Shown here: positions 1 through 9,440 of the stretch, one piece after another
How the letters are laid out: every line of letters begins with the position of its first letter
Position numbering within the stretch: position 1 is the first letter of the stretch
DNA from: an uncultured Collinsella sp.
GTDB taxonomy: Bacteria; Actinomycetota; Coriobacteriia; Coriobacteriales; Coriobacteriaceae
DNA: 19,161 nt
Assembly (NCBI GenBank): GCA_900547125.1
Contig: URFU01000030.1
Span: 1 to 19,161 of the forward strand
Direction of reading: 5' to 3'
Made by a program: the position numbers and the translations under genes
Notes under the pieces: generated by a model
The model's database searches: none
The model's input: the letters and a program-made list of their open reading frames with translations, nothing else
Told to the model about the DNA's origin: nothing

Positions 1-43
1 CATCTAGACCCGCTTTTGATGTCTAGATGTTACAGATCGAGAC
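1..43. repeat. Partial unit of the 56-bp inverted-repeat family
   Basis: The window opens at base 14 of a 56-base unit. The right arm TGTTACAGATCGAGAC (28-43) is complete, and only the last two bases of the left arm are present. CATCTAGAC (1-9) pairs perfectly with GTCTAGATG (21-29), so the full hairpin stem would run about 24 base pairs with an 11-base loop, the longest stem of any copy here. GTTTG follows the right arm, as at the ends of most arrays. It lies just downstream of the mntH stop codon. Confidence 0.85.
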
Positions 44-69
44 GTTTGCCTGGGTAGGTGTCCCGCCCA

Positions 70-1326
70 TTACATCCCTGTCAACAACACGACATCGAGA
101 ATCGTCACGACGACACCGATCCCTACGAGCAACGCGTTAAGTGGGTGCGAGTTGGCGTATTTGCCCATGACGCGGGACGAACTGGTGAGTCGTATGAGCA
201 CAAAGACCGTAATCGGCAGCTGAAGCGACAGCAGCGCCTGACTCCAGATGAGACCTTCAAAAGGATTCGGGACGACTAGGCACGCCGCCACTGCGCCTAC
301 GAAACAGGCCGCAACGCCGATCGATGAGTGTCGGTCGTGGATGTCGTATTCCTCGTCGAACATGCCCGCGGTGATGGTTCCCGCCGCCATGCCCGCTGTC
401 ACGCTGCTCGATAGTCCCGCGAACAGCAGCGCTACCGCAAAGATGGTCGAGCTCGCCGGGCCTAAGATGGGGGAGAGCGTGGCCGCTGCGACGGCGAGGT
501 CGTCTACGACAATGCCGTGCGCAAAGAAGGTCGTTGCGGCCAGGATGACCATGGCCGAGTTGATTGCCCAGCCCACACCCATCGAAAAGAGCGTGTCGAA
601 GAGCTCGTAGCGCAGGCGTTCTTCGATAACCTGCTCGCCTTGGCCTTCAAAGTGCATGGATTGGATGACTTCGGAGTGTAGAAAGAGGTTGTGGGGCATA
701 ACGACCGCACCCAGGACACTTACGATAATCGCGGCCGATCCGGTGGGCATACTGGGTGTGATCCAGCTTGTGACGGCTTGCGGCCAGTCGACCTTGACCA
801 GTGCAAGCTCGGCTAAAAACGAAAGTCCTACCACGCCTACAAAGGCGATGATCCAGCGTTCGGCTCGCTTGTAGGAGTTCGTCATGAGCATCGCCATCGA
901 TACTGCCGCCACGATGACGCAGCCCGCACGCACGGGCAGCCCAAAGAGCATTTGAAGGGCAATCGCGCCGCCCAGGACTTCGGCCATGGCGGTGGCGATG
1001 GTCGCGAGATAGGCGCTGCCGAGCACCGCGCGTCCCACGATGCGGGGGAGAAAGCGGGTCGTGGCCTCGGCAAGGCAGGCGCCCGTGGCGATGCCCAAGT
1101 GCGCCGCGTTGTGCTGCAGCACGATGAGCATAATCGTGGACAGCGTGACGATCCACAGCAGCGCGTAGCCAAACTGCGAGCCGGCGGCCATATTGGAGGC
1201 CCAGTTGCCCGGGTCGATAAAGCCGACGGTGACGAGCAACCCGGGGCCGATATGCCGCGCAATGTCTAGGCCTCCGTGACCACCGGTGCGCCGGGAACCA
1301 AAGTGTTGTTTGAGATGGTTGAGCAT
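70..1326 (-). CDS. mntH: Nramp-family divalent metal (manganese) transporter
   Basis: This 418-residue polytopic membrane protein of the Nramp/MntH family imports Mn(II), and possibly Fe(II), with protons. The two metal-site signatures are visible: DPGNW at residues 38-42 (unwound helix 1) and MPHN at 210-213 (helix 6). Hydrophobic segments continue to the C-terminus, and the length is typical of the family. I chose the ATG at 1326 because AGGAG lies 6 bases upstream. An in-frame ATG at 1362 would add 12 residues (MRRQTNGTQECT) that do not look conserved and has no clear ribosome site. It is transcribed alone, away from gltB. An AT-rich upstream segment could carry an MntR- or Fur-type operator. 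Manganese preference is inferred from family motifs. Confidence 0.93.
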   Translation of the reverse strand: MLNHLKQHFGSRRTGGHGGLDIARHIGPGLLVTVGFIDPGNWASNMAAGSQFGYALLWIVTLSTIMLIVLQHNAAHLGIATGACLAEATTRFLPRIVGRAVLGSAYLATIATAMAEVLGGAIALQMLFGLPVRAGCVIVAAVSMAMLMTNSYKRAERWIIAFVGVVGLSFLAELALVKVDWPQAVTSWITPSMPTGSAAIIVSVLGAVVMPHNLFLHSEVIQSMHFEGQGEQVIEERLRYELFDTLFSMGVGWAINSAMVILAATTFFAHGIVVDDLAVAAATLSPILGPASSTIFAVALLFAGLSSSVTAGMAAGTITAGMFDEEYDIHDRHSSIGVAACFVGAVAACLVVPNPFEGLIWSQALLSLQLPITVFVLIRLTSSSRVMGKYANSHPLNALLVGIGVVVTILDVVLLTGM

Positions 1327-1362
1327 GGTGCACTCCTGCGTGCCGTTTGTTTGACGCCGCAA

Positions 1363-1424
1363 AGGATACCCGTTTTAGGCTCAAAGTTAACCAAAACTAA
1401 CAAAATATGCTGTATTTGAATAGG
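1363..1424 (-). promoter_or_regulatory. Putative mntH control region
   Basis: Just upstream of mntH the sequence becomes clearly AT-rich compared with its surroundings. It contains an imperfect palindrome at 1386-1401 with outer half-sites GTTA and TAAC. On the minus strand TTAACT and TATCCT, 16 bases apart, could serve as -35 and -10. Nramp genes are often repressed by DtxR/MntR-type regulators that bind such AT-rich dyads, but the match to a known box is weak. Confidence 0.3.
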
Positions 1425-1448
1425 ATGATGAAGGGGGCTGCTGAAATG

Positions 1449-1664
1449 TCTTGATCTGTAACAACTAGGGATGGAAATTGGACCTAGGTGTTACAGATCG
1501 AGACAGGAAGAAATGGTCCTTTGGAATATCTCGATCTGTAACAGCTGACCGCCAAAACCGGCCCTTCGTGTTACAGATTGAGACATTCGGAACCGTCTCT
1601 CGAAAACATCTCAATCTGTAACAGTTAATCGTCGAAATTGGGTCTTCCTGTTACAGATTGAGAT
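1449..1664. repeat. Array of three 56-bp inverted-repeat units, 80-bp pitch
   Basis: Units lie at 1449-1504, 1529-1584 and 1609-1664. Each has a left arm like TCTCGATCTGTAACA and a right arm like TGTTACAGATYGAGAC. A variable 25-base core separates the arms, and 24 bases separate units, so successive arms start exactly 40 bases apart in alternating orientation. The array sits between the divergent mntH and gltB genes, upstream of both. Unit 1449 has extra partial pairing inside the arms (CTAGG/CCTAGG). The array ends in GTTTG (1665-1669), as other arrays do. No terminator T-run is present. Confidence 0.9.
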
Positions 1665-1812
1665 GTTTGAAGCGGTGAGCTTGCAGGCCGAACTTGGGGC
1701 CCTTGCTGTCGCCCTTGAGGTCGGCGGTGTCCACTCGTAGGGCGTGCGTTACGCGATTGTTTCGAAACGGGTGGGAAACACAACGGGCCGGCGATGCTCC
1801 TAGTATGCCTAT
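1651..1812 (-). pseudogene. Possible 3' remnant of an unidentified gene
   Basis: A minus-strand frame stays open from 1812 down to a TAA at 1651-1653, which lies inside the right arm of a repeat unit. Its last part reads HALRVDTADLKGDSKGPKF (starting at 1746) and uses almost only the codons favoured by neighbouring highly biased genes (GAC, ACC, GCC, CTC, AAG, GGC, AGC, TTC, CTG). No ATG, GTG or TTG start with a ribosome site is apparent, and I do not recognise the protein. A decayed gene end cut off by the repeats or the gltB upstream region is one explanation. Chance in high-GC DNA is the other. Confidence 0.3.
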
Positions 1813-1848
1813 TCAACTGACTGTCTAAATATCTAGGGGAGGATCGCG

Positions 1849-4800
1849 ATGCAGGCAGATTCCGCTCAGCAGCAGGGCCTTTATCGCCCCGAATTCGACC
1901 ACGATGCATGTGGCATCGGCGCGCTTGCCGATATCAACGGCGAGCGCCATCACCAGATCCTGGACGATGCGCTGTCCATTCTGGTCAACTTGGAGCACCG
2001 CGGCGGCACGGGACTCGAGAAGAACACCGGCGACGGCGCTGGCATCCTGTTCCAGGTTCCGCATCACTTTTTCCGTAAAGAGGCTCAAAAGTGCGGCCAG
2101 ATTCTGCCGGCAGAGGGCGACTATGGCGTGGCCATGCTGTTCTTCCCGCAGGACGACAAGGGCGTAGAGGACGCCCGCCGCGTGTTTGAGGAGGGCTGCG
2201 CCGAGGCCGGCGTGCCGCTGCTCTTTTGGCGCGAGGTGCCGGTCGACCCGCACGATCTGGGCGAGACGGCCCGCGCCTGCATGCCTACTATCCTGCAGGC
2301 CTTCCTGGGGCGCCCCGACGACACGCCCGCTGGCGATGCCTTTGAGCGTCGCCTGTACGTGTGCCGCCGCACCATCGAGAAGAAGGCCGACGCCGAGTTT
2401 GCCCTGCGCGACAAGATCTTCTATGTGTGCTCCATGAGCTCGCGCACTATCGTGTACAAGGGCATGCTGGTCGCCACGCAGATGCGTCGCTTCTTCATCG
2501 ACCTCAACGCCGCTGCCGTCAAGACGGCCGTGGCGCTCGTCCACTCGCGCTACTCCACCAACACCACGCCCAGCTGGGAGCGCGCGCACCCCAACCGCTT
2601 TATTATCCACAACGGCGAGATCAACACTCTCAAGGGCAACGTCAACTGGATCCGCGCCCGCGAGCCCAACCTGTACAGTCCCGTGTTGCAGCATGATCTT
2701 GAGCGCGTGATGCCCATCATCAACCGTGAGGGTTCCGACTCCGCGATTCTGGACAACGTGCTCGAGTTTTTGGTCATGAACGGCCGTCCGCTCACGCGCG
2801 CCGCATCTATGCTGCTGCCCGAGCCGTGGGACCACAATGACAGTCTGAGCGAGGAACGCCGCGCCTACGATGCCTACCAGTCCATGCTCATGGAGCCGTG
2901 GGACGGCCCGGCCGCCATCGCCTTTACCGACGGTCGCACGCTGGGTGCCGCCCTCGACCGTAACGGCCTGCGTCCCGCCCGCTACTATGTGACGCGCGAC
3001 GGTCGCTTTATGCTGGCAAGTGAGGTGGGCACCATCGAGGTGAGCCCCGAGAACATCCTGACGAGCGGCTGTCTGGGGCCCGGCCAGATGCTCGAGGTCG
3101 ACTTTGCCCGCGGGCGCGTCATCTACAACGACGAGCTTCGCGCCCGTTACGCCAAGGAAAAGCCCTACCGTGATTGGATTGCCGAGGAGACGCTGACCGT
3201 TGCCGCGCTCGATGAGCCCGTTGCGGCAACGCCCGCCGAGGACGCCGAGGTGCCCGCCGCCGTGCGCATGGCCAAGCTCGGCTACCACTGGGATGACGTC
3301 GACGAGGTCGTGCGTCCCATGGCCCAGCAGGGCAAGGCCCCGCTCGCCTCGATGGGCATCGACGCACCGCTAGCCTGCCTGTCCAAGAAGACGCGTTCGT
3401 TCTTCGACTACTTCTATCAGTTGTTCGCCCAGGTCACGAATCCGCCGATCGATGCCCTGCGCGAGCACATGGTCACCTCGACCACGCTCTACCTGGGCAA
3501 CCACGGCAACCTGCTCGAGGATTCCCGCACGGCCTGCCAGCTGGTGCGCTTGGAGCGCCCGTTGCTCAACGAGGAGGAGTTTGACCGCATCTGCGCCATC
3601 GACCGCGTGGGCTTTAAGACTCGCCGTTTCCGTGCCGTGTACCGCCGCGATGCCGGCGAGGGTGCGCTGCAGGCTGCGCTCAAGCAGCTTGCAGAGGACG
3701 TTGAGGCTGCGGTCCGCGACGGCGTGAACATCGTGGTGTTGAGCGATCGTGCCGCTGCGGGCGAGGTGCCCGTGCCGTCGCTGCTCGCCGTGGGCTGCGT
3801 GCACAACCACCTGATCCGCGCCGGCGTGCGTACCCTTGCCGATATCGTGGTGGAGTGCGGCGACGCCGTGTCCCCGCACGACTTTGCGGCGCTGGTGGGC
3901 TACTCCGCGAGCGGCATCTATCCGTACAACGCACACGCGTGCATCCGCGATCTGGCGGCGCGCGGCGACCTGGACGTGACGGCCGAGCAGGGCATCGCCA
4001 ACTACAACAAGGCTGCGACCGCCGGCATCGTCTCCATCATGTCCAAGATGGGCATCTCCACGGTGCAGAGCTACCATTCGGCGCAGATCTTCGAGGCCGT
4101 GGGCTTTACGCCGGAGTTCGTCAACGCGTACTTCGCCGGCACGGTGAGCCGTGTGGACGGTATGGGTGTCGAGGACGTTGAGCGCGAGCAAAACGAGCGC
4201 TACGACGCCGCGCTCGCCATTCTTAAGAGCCCGGCTCCCGATCAGCTGCCCACACTGGGCCTGACCAAGTGGCGCCCGCTCGGCGGCGAGGATCACCTGA
4301 TCGATCCGCAGACCGTCTACTTGCTGCAGCCCGCCTGCCGTGAGGACAGCTACGACACCTTTAAGGAGTACAGCGCCCGCCTGCACCGCACCGGCCGTGC
4401 CGTGCGCCTGCGCGACCTGCTCGACTTTGATGCCAGCGACCGCACTCCGGTGGCACTCGACGAGGTGGAGCCCGCGCTCAACATCGTCCGCCGCTTTAAC
4501 ACCGGCGCCATGTCGTACGGCTCTATTAGCAAAGAGGCACACGAGTGCATGGCCATCGCCATGAACCGCCTGCACGGCCGTTCCAACTCCGGCGAGGGCG
4601 GCGAGGACCCGCGTCGCGAGTCCCCGCTGGCTAACGGTGACTCCAAGAACTCCGCGATCAAGCAGGTGGCAAGTGCGCGCTTTGGCGTGACGAGCCGCTA
4701 CCTTTGCAGTGCCTTCGAGATTCAGATCAAGATGGCCCAGGGCGCCAAGCCCGGCGAGGGCGGCCACCTGCCCGGCAAGAAGGTCTACCCCTGGATCGCC

Positions 4801-6546
4801 GAGGTCCGTCAGTCCACGCCCGGCATCGGCCTGATCTCGCCTCCGCCGCACCACGACATCTACTCCATCGAGGACCTGGCAGAGCTGATCTTCGACCTTA
4901 AGAACGCCAACCCCGGTGCGCGCGTGTCGGTCAAGCTGGTCAGCGAGGCCGGCGTCGGCACCATCGCCACCGGTGTGGCCAAGGGTGCTGCCGACAAGAT
5001 CTTGATCAGCGGCCACAATGGCGGCTCGGGTGCCGCTGCACGTGATTCCATTTGGCACGCCGGCCTGCCGCTGGAGCTTGGCCTTGCCGAGGCCCAGCAG
5101 ACACTGCTGCAAAACGGCCTGCGCTCACGCGTGGTGCTCGAGGCCGACGGCAAGCTCATGGACGGCACCGATGTTGCCGTCGCCTGCCTGTTGGGCGCCG
5201 AGGAGTTTGGCTTTGCGACCATGCCGCTCATCTCCATGGGTTGCCTCATGCAGCGCGACTGCCAGCAGGATACCTGCCCGGCCGGCATCGCCACGCAAAA
5301 CTGCCGCCTGCGTCGCGGCTTCCGCGGCAAACCCGAGCACGTTGAGCACTTTATGCTCTTTGTTGCCGAGCAGCTGCGCGAGGTCATGGCGAGCCTGGGC
5401 TTCCGCACCGTCGACGAGATGGTCGGCCATCCCGAGTGCTTGCGCCAGATCGAGGTCCCGGGCAACCGCAAGGCCAACCTGCTCGATCTGTCGCCCGTGC
5501 TGGCGAGCGCGACCTGCGAGTTCGGTGCCCATATCCCGGGTGCCGACGGTCGCCACTTCCTGCCGCAGATGGCCGCGGACAGCGAGCTAGACAAGACGCT
5601 CGACTCCACGTTGTTTGTGCCCTATACGGCCGATGCCCGTACGCACCTGCGTCCGATTCGCTTCCGCGCCGATATCGCCAACGTCAACCGCTGCGTGGGC
5701 ACCATCCTGGGCAACGCGGTGACCAAGGCGCATCCCGAGGGTCTGCCCGCCGGCTCCATCACCATCGATTGCGATGGTTCGGCCGGTCAGAGCTTTGGTG
5801 CCTTCCTGCCGCGCGGCATTACGCTCAACGTGTGCGGCGACGCCAACGACTACTTTGGCAAGGGCCTTTCGGGTGGCGAGGTATCGGTGCGCCCCAACCC
5901 GCACGCAACCTACAAGTTCGACGAGAACATCATCGTGGGCAACGTTGCGTTCTTCGGCGCCACGAGCGGCCGCGGCTTCATTAACGGTCTGGCCGGCCAG
6001 CGCTTTGGCGTGCGCAACTCCGGTGCCACCGTGGTGGTCGAGGGCTGCGGCAACCATGGCTGCGAGTACATGACGGGCGGCCTGGCGCTCATCCTGGGCG
6101 AGGTCGGGCAGAACTTCGCCGCCGGCATGTCGGGTGGCGTGGTCTATGTCTTTGACCAGTACGGCACGCTTGATGCCCGCGTGAACCACGAGAGCGTTGA
6201 GCTCAAGGCCCCGACGGCCGGCGAGCTGGCGCAGATTCGCGCACTCATCCAAGAGCACGTGGACGCGACGCAGAGCCCGCGCGGCATTAAGCTGCTCTAC
6301 AGCTTTGAGACGATGAGCAAGCACTTTGTGAAGGTCATTCCAACCGAGTACGAGCGCGTGCTGGCGATTGTCGCTGCTGCCGAGGCCGTGGGCAAGACGC
6401 ATGCGCAGGCCGAGGAGCTGGCGTTTGACATCGTGACCGGTCGCGCGAGCGCCGCGGATGTCGCTCGCTTTGATGTTGCGGGCGCTGCCGCGGGCGCTGC
6501 GTCCGTGGCAGCCAGCTCTGTTGCTTCGACCAAGAAGGAGGCGTAA
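1849..6546 (+). CDS. gltB: Glutamate synthase, large (alpha) subunit
   Basis: This 1565-residue subunit hydrolyses glutamine, channels the ammonia, and aminates 2-oxoglutarate on FMN to give glutamate. Residues 1-20 look like a propeptide: Cys21 (in DACGIG) is the expected N-terminal nucleophile of the class II amidotransferase domain, followed by HSRYSTNT and HNGEINT segments. The FMN/synthase domain (about 850-1230) contains KPGEGGHLPG and GHNGGSGAA. Cys1132, Cys1138 and Cys1143 (C-x5-C-x4-C) bind the 3Fe-4S cluster. The GXGXG structural domain (about 1270-1500) follows. The C-terminus ends in an Ala/Ser-rich tail of about 25 residues, making it slightly longer than typical. AGGGGAGG lies 6 bases before the ATG. 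It is 5 bases upstream of gltD, so the two are co-transcribed. Confidence 0.98.
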   Translation: MQADSAQQQGLYRPEFDHDACGIGALADINGERHHQILDDALSILVNLEHRGGTGLEKNTGDGAGILFQVPHHFFRKEAQKCGQILPAEGDYGVAMLFFPQDDKGVEDARRVFEEGCAEAGVPLLFWREVPVDPHDLGETARACMPTILQAFLGRPDDTPAGDAFERRLYVCRRTIEKKADAEFALRDKIFYVCSMSSRTIVYKGMLVATQMRRFFIDLNAAAVKTAVALVHSRYSTNTTPSWERAHPNRFIIHNGEINTLKGNVNWIRAREPNLYSPVLQHDLERVMPIINREGSDSAILDNVLEFLVMNGRPLTRAASMLLPEPWDHNDSLSEERRAYDAYQSMLMEPWDGPAAIAFTDGRTLGAALDRNGLRPARYYVTRDGRFMLASEVGTIEVSPENILTSGCLGPGQMLEVDFARGRVIYNDELRARYAKEKPYRDWIAEETLTVAALDEPVAATPAEDAEVPAAVRMAKLGYHWDDVDEVVRPMAQQGKAPLASMGIDAPLACLSKKTRSFFDYFYQLFAQVTNPPIDALREHMVTSTTLYLGNHGNLLEDSRTACQLVRLERPLLNEEEFDRICAIDRVGFKTRRFRAVYRRDAGEGALQAALKQLAEDVEAAVRDGVNIVVLSDRAAAGEVPVPSLLAVGCVHNHLIRAGVRTLADIVVECGDAVSPHDFAALVGYSASGIYPYNAHACIRDLAARGDLDVTAEQGIANYNKAATAGIVSIMSKMGISTVQSYHSAQIFEAVGFTPEFVNAYFAGTVSRVDGMGVEDVEREQNERYDAALAILKSPAPDQLPTLGLTKWRPLGGEDHLIDPQTVYLLQPACREDSYDTFKEYSARLHRTGRAVRLRDLLDFDASDRTPVALDEVEPALNIVRRFNTGAMSYGSISKEAHECMAIAMNRLHGRSNSGEGGEDPRRESPLANGDSKNSAIKQVASARFGVTSRYLCSAFEIQIKMAQGAKPGEGGHLPGKKVYPWIAEVRQSTPGIGLISPPPHHDIYSIEDLAELIFDLKNANPGARVSVKLVSEAGVGTIATGVAKGAADKILISGHNGGSGAAARDSIWHAGLPLELGLAEAQQTLLQNGLRSRVVLEADGKLMDGTDVAVACLLGAEEFGFATMPLISMGCLMQRDCQQDTCPAGIATQNCRLRRGFRGKPEHVEHFMLFVAEQLREVMASLGFRTVDEMVGHPECLRQIEVPGNRKANLLDLSPVLASATCEFGAHIPGADGRHFLPQMAADSELDKTLDSTLFVPYTADARTHLRPIRFRADIANVNRCVGTILGNAVTKAHPEGLPAGSITIDCDGSAGQSFGAFLPRGITLNVCGDANDYFGKGLSGGEVSVRPNPHATYKFDENIIVGNVAFFGATSGRGFINGLAGQRFGVRNSGATVVVEGCGNHGCEYMTGGLALILGEVGQNFAAGMSGGVVYVFDQYGTLDARVNHESVELKAPTAGELAQIRALIQEHVDATQSPRGIKLLYSFETMSKHFVKVIPTEYERVLAIVAAAEAVGKTHAQAEELAFDIVTGRASAADVARFDVAGAAAGAASVAASSVASTKKEA

Positions 6547-6551
6547 GTGCC

Positions 6552-8033
<1,482 letters not shown>

Positions 8034-8046
8034 GGTAGTCATTCAG

Positions 8047-8085
8047 GCGCGTCCCCAACGACTAGTCATTGGGGACGCGCGTTTT
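8047..8085 (+). terminator. Rho-independent terminator of gltBD
   Basis: A 34-base near-perfect palindrome (8047-8080) begins GCGCGTCCCC and ends GGGGACGCGC, with one mismatched pair near the CTAG centre. GTTTTT follows at 8081-8086. It starts 13 bases after the gltD stop. Its GGGGAC ends resemble the GGGGACAGGT intergenic palindromes elsewhere in the window, so it may derive from that family. A second partial copy (GTCGGGGACA) follows at about 8094-8103. Confidence 0.88.
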
Positions 8086-8211
8086 TGTCTAGTCGTCGGG
8101 GACACTCTTGATGTCTGACTGCGCATTTGCTGACGTGCGGGCTCGCGGCGCCTTGCTGTTTTCGTGATGGCTGCGGCTGGGCAGCGCAAAATCTCTGTTT
8201 ATTTGTCTATG

Positions 8212-8239
8212 TTTAACTGGGGTTTTGCTTCGGTATAAC
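8212..8239 (+). promoter_or_regulatory. Candidate promoter for the 235-residue gene
   Basis: TTTAAC (8212-8217) and TATAAC (8234-8239), separated by 16 bases, fit a housekeeping sigma-factor promoter in the otherwise unremarkable 8086-8375 stretch. Three similar short segments follow (GGTCAAG, CGTCAAG, CGGTCAG; 8245-8276). The leader would be about 130 bases. CTCAAA and TTTGAG just before the ribosome site could pair and partly hide it. Nothing else is evident in this gap. Confidence 0.35.
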
Positions 8240-8375
8240 GTATCGGTCAAGCGCTCCGTCAAGTATTCGGTCAGCATCTGGTTTGCAGCCCGATGCCCAT
8301 TTCGCCCGCGCTGGCGGCGACCACCGGCCCTCCTCGTAAGCTCAAATTGAGGTTCATCAGTTTGAGGAGGATGTC

Positions 8376-9083
8376 ATGGCTGATCATGTTTTGGACCGGG
8401 GACGTCTGACCGAGGCCGTCGGTGACGATATTGCCGACATGGCCCAATATTGGATGCTGCGCAAGATTCAGTTTTTGGAGTCGGCGCGCACACAGTTCGA
8501 AGTGATCGTCGATCCGTGGCTCGGCTATTGCGAGGAGCCCTCGCAAAACGAAATCATGGCCTATAACATGGCATTTACCGATTGGCTGCTGTTCGAGCGT
8601 CCCTATTACCATGGCAAGACGTTGCTTGAGCTGTATGTTGACGAGCCGCCGGCGTCGCTTTCGCCTGCTTCGCTCAGGCGGCTCGAACAGGTGCGCGACA
8701 CGCAGTATTTCTCGCTCTTTGGCATTTTGGACAAGGATCCCGCGACTGGCATGGTCGTGCTGAAGGACACGCGCACCGACCGTCGCTTTGACGTCTACGA
8801 CCCACATATCGTGCAAAAGGAGCACTGGAACGATGGCGCGATTGCGGTGCGACTCGCGTGCGTCGACGATGCCTGGCTGACGGCGGGGCAGCTCTACCTC
8901 TATGACATTGCGCGCCTGAGCGATACGGCGGTCGACGGGCCCGGCGCGGTGCATCCCGAGGACCTAGAGGATGGTTTCGACACCTCGTGTATCAGCTTCT
9001 TTTTGAGGCTGGTCCGCGACATCATGGGTGCCCAGGGGCGGTATGTGAAGTCGCTCAACATCTACGAACAGGAATGGGAGTAG
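8376..9083 (+). CDS. Uncharacterised 235-residue soluble protein
   Basis: I do not recognise this protein with confidence. It is acidic and lacks a signal peptide, membrane segments and cysteine clusters. The N-terminal half has aromatic-rich helices (QYWMLRKIQFLES, FTDWLLFERPYYHGKTLLELY). The middle (about 105-165) looks like a small beta domain (YFSLFGILDKD, GMVVLKDTRTDRRFDVYD). This order loosely resembles proteins that carry a C-terminal SEC-C zinc motif, but that motif is absent here. The start is well supported: GAGGAGG is 5 bases upstream of the ATG. It appears monocistronic, with its own candidate promoter. The repeat array begins 37 bases after its stop. Confidence 0.85.
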   Translation: MADHVLDRGRLTEAVGDDIADMAQYWMLRKIQFLESARTQFEVIVDPWLGYCEEPSQNEIMAYNMAFTDWLLFERPYYHGKTLLELYVDEPPASLSPASLRRLEQVRDTQYFSLFGILDKDPATGMVVLKDTRTDRRFDVYDPHIVQKEHWNDGAIAVRLACVDDAWLTAGQLYLYDIARLSDTAVDGPGAVHPEDLEDGFDTSCISFFLRLVRDIMGAQGRYVKSLNIYEQEWE

Positions 9084-9120
9084 GGGACGGGCAGCCGCAG
9101 CGCCGCCGCCTGTCTATTTG

Positions 9121-9417
9121 TCTCGAGCTGTAACGTCTAGGGGCCGTTTGGGGCCGTAAACGTTACAGATTGAGATAAGCGGGAACGGTGCCGTCTGAAT
9201 GTCTCGATCTATAACAACAAGGGGCCGTTTGGCCTTCTAACTGTTACAGATCAAGACGGAAGGTTGGCGCCTGCCGAAAGATCTCGATCTGTAACAGGAA
9301 GGGGCCAAAAATCGGTCTAACTGTTACAGATTGAGACAAAGGTTGGACGCACGACTGAAAATCTCGATCTGTAACAACTAGAGGCTCAAAGACTGTCTTC
9401 CTGTTACAGGTCGAGAC
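9121..9417. repeat. Array of four 56-bp inverted-repeat units upstream of the nuclease gene
   Basis: Units lie at 9121-9176, 9202-9257, 9282-9337 and 9362-9417. Gaps are 25, 24 and 24 bases. The gaps are not random: 9258-9281 and 9338-9361 closely match gaps in the array at 10521-10816. Unit 9121 carries a matched change at the inner end of both arms (TAACG with CGTTAC instead of TAACA with TGTTAC). The array fills nearly all of the 9084-9440 gap and ends with GTTTG directly at the earliest possible nuclease start codon. No separate promoter is obvious between the array and the gene. Confidence 0.92.
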
Positions 9418-9440
9418 GTTTGTCGGCGGCAACAGCGGCG

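Noticed and set aside
1449..1664. Repeat hairpins as intrinsic terminators
   Set aside because: The stems are moderate in GC, the loops are large, and no T-run follows. They also lie upstream of genes as often as downstream.
1793..1819. Eight-codon leader frame upstream of gltB (MLLVCLFN)
   Set aside because: Too short, no ribosome site or attenuator hairpin; likely chance.
3370..5112. 580-residue frame antisense to gltB
   Set aside because: No domain or ribosome site; the opposite strand encodes clear glutamate synthase motifs. The same holds for the minus frames at 1825-3288 and 5587-6834.
8089..8277. 62-residue minus frame in the gltD-8376 gap
   Set aside because: No ribosome site, poor codon bias, and overlap with terminator debris; probably not a gene.
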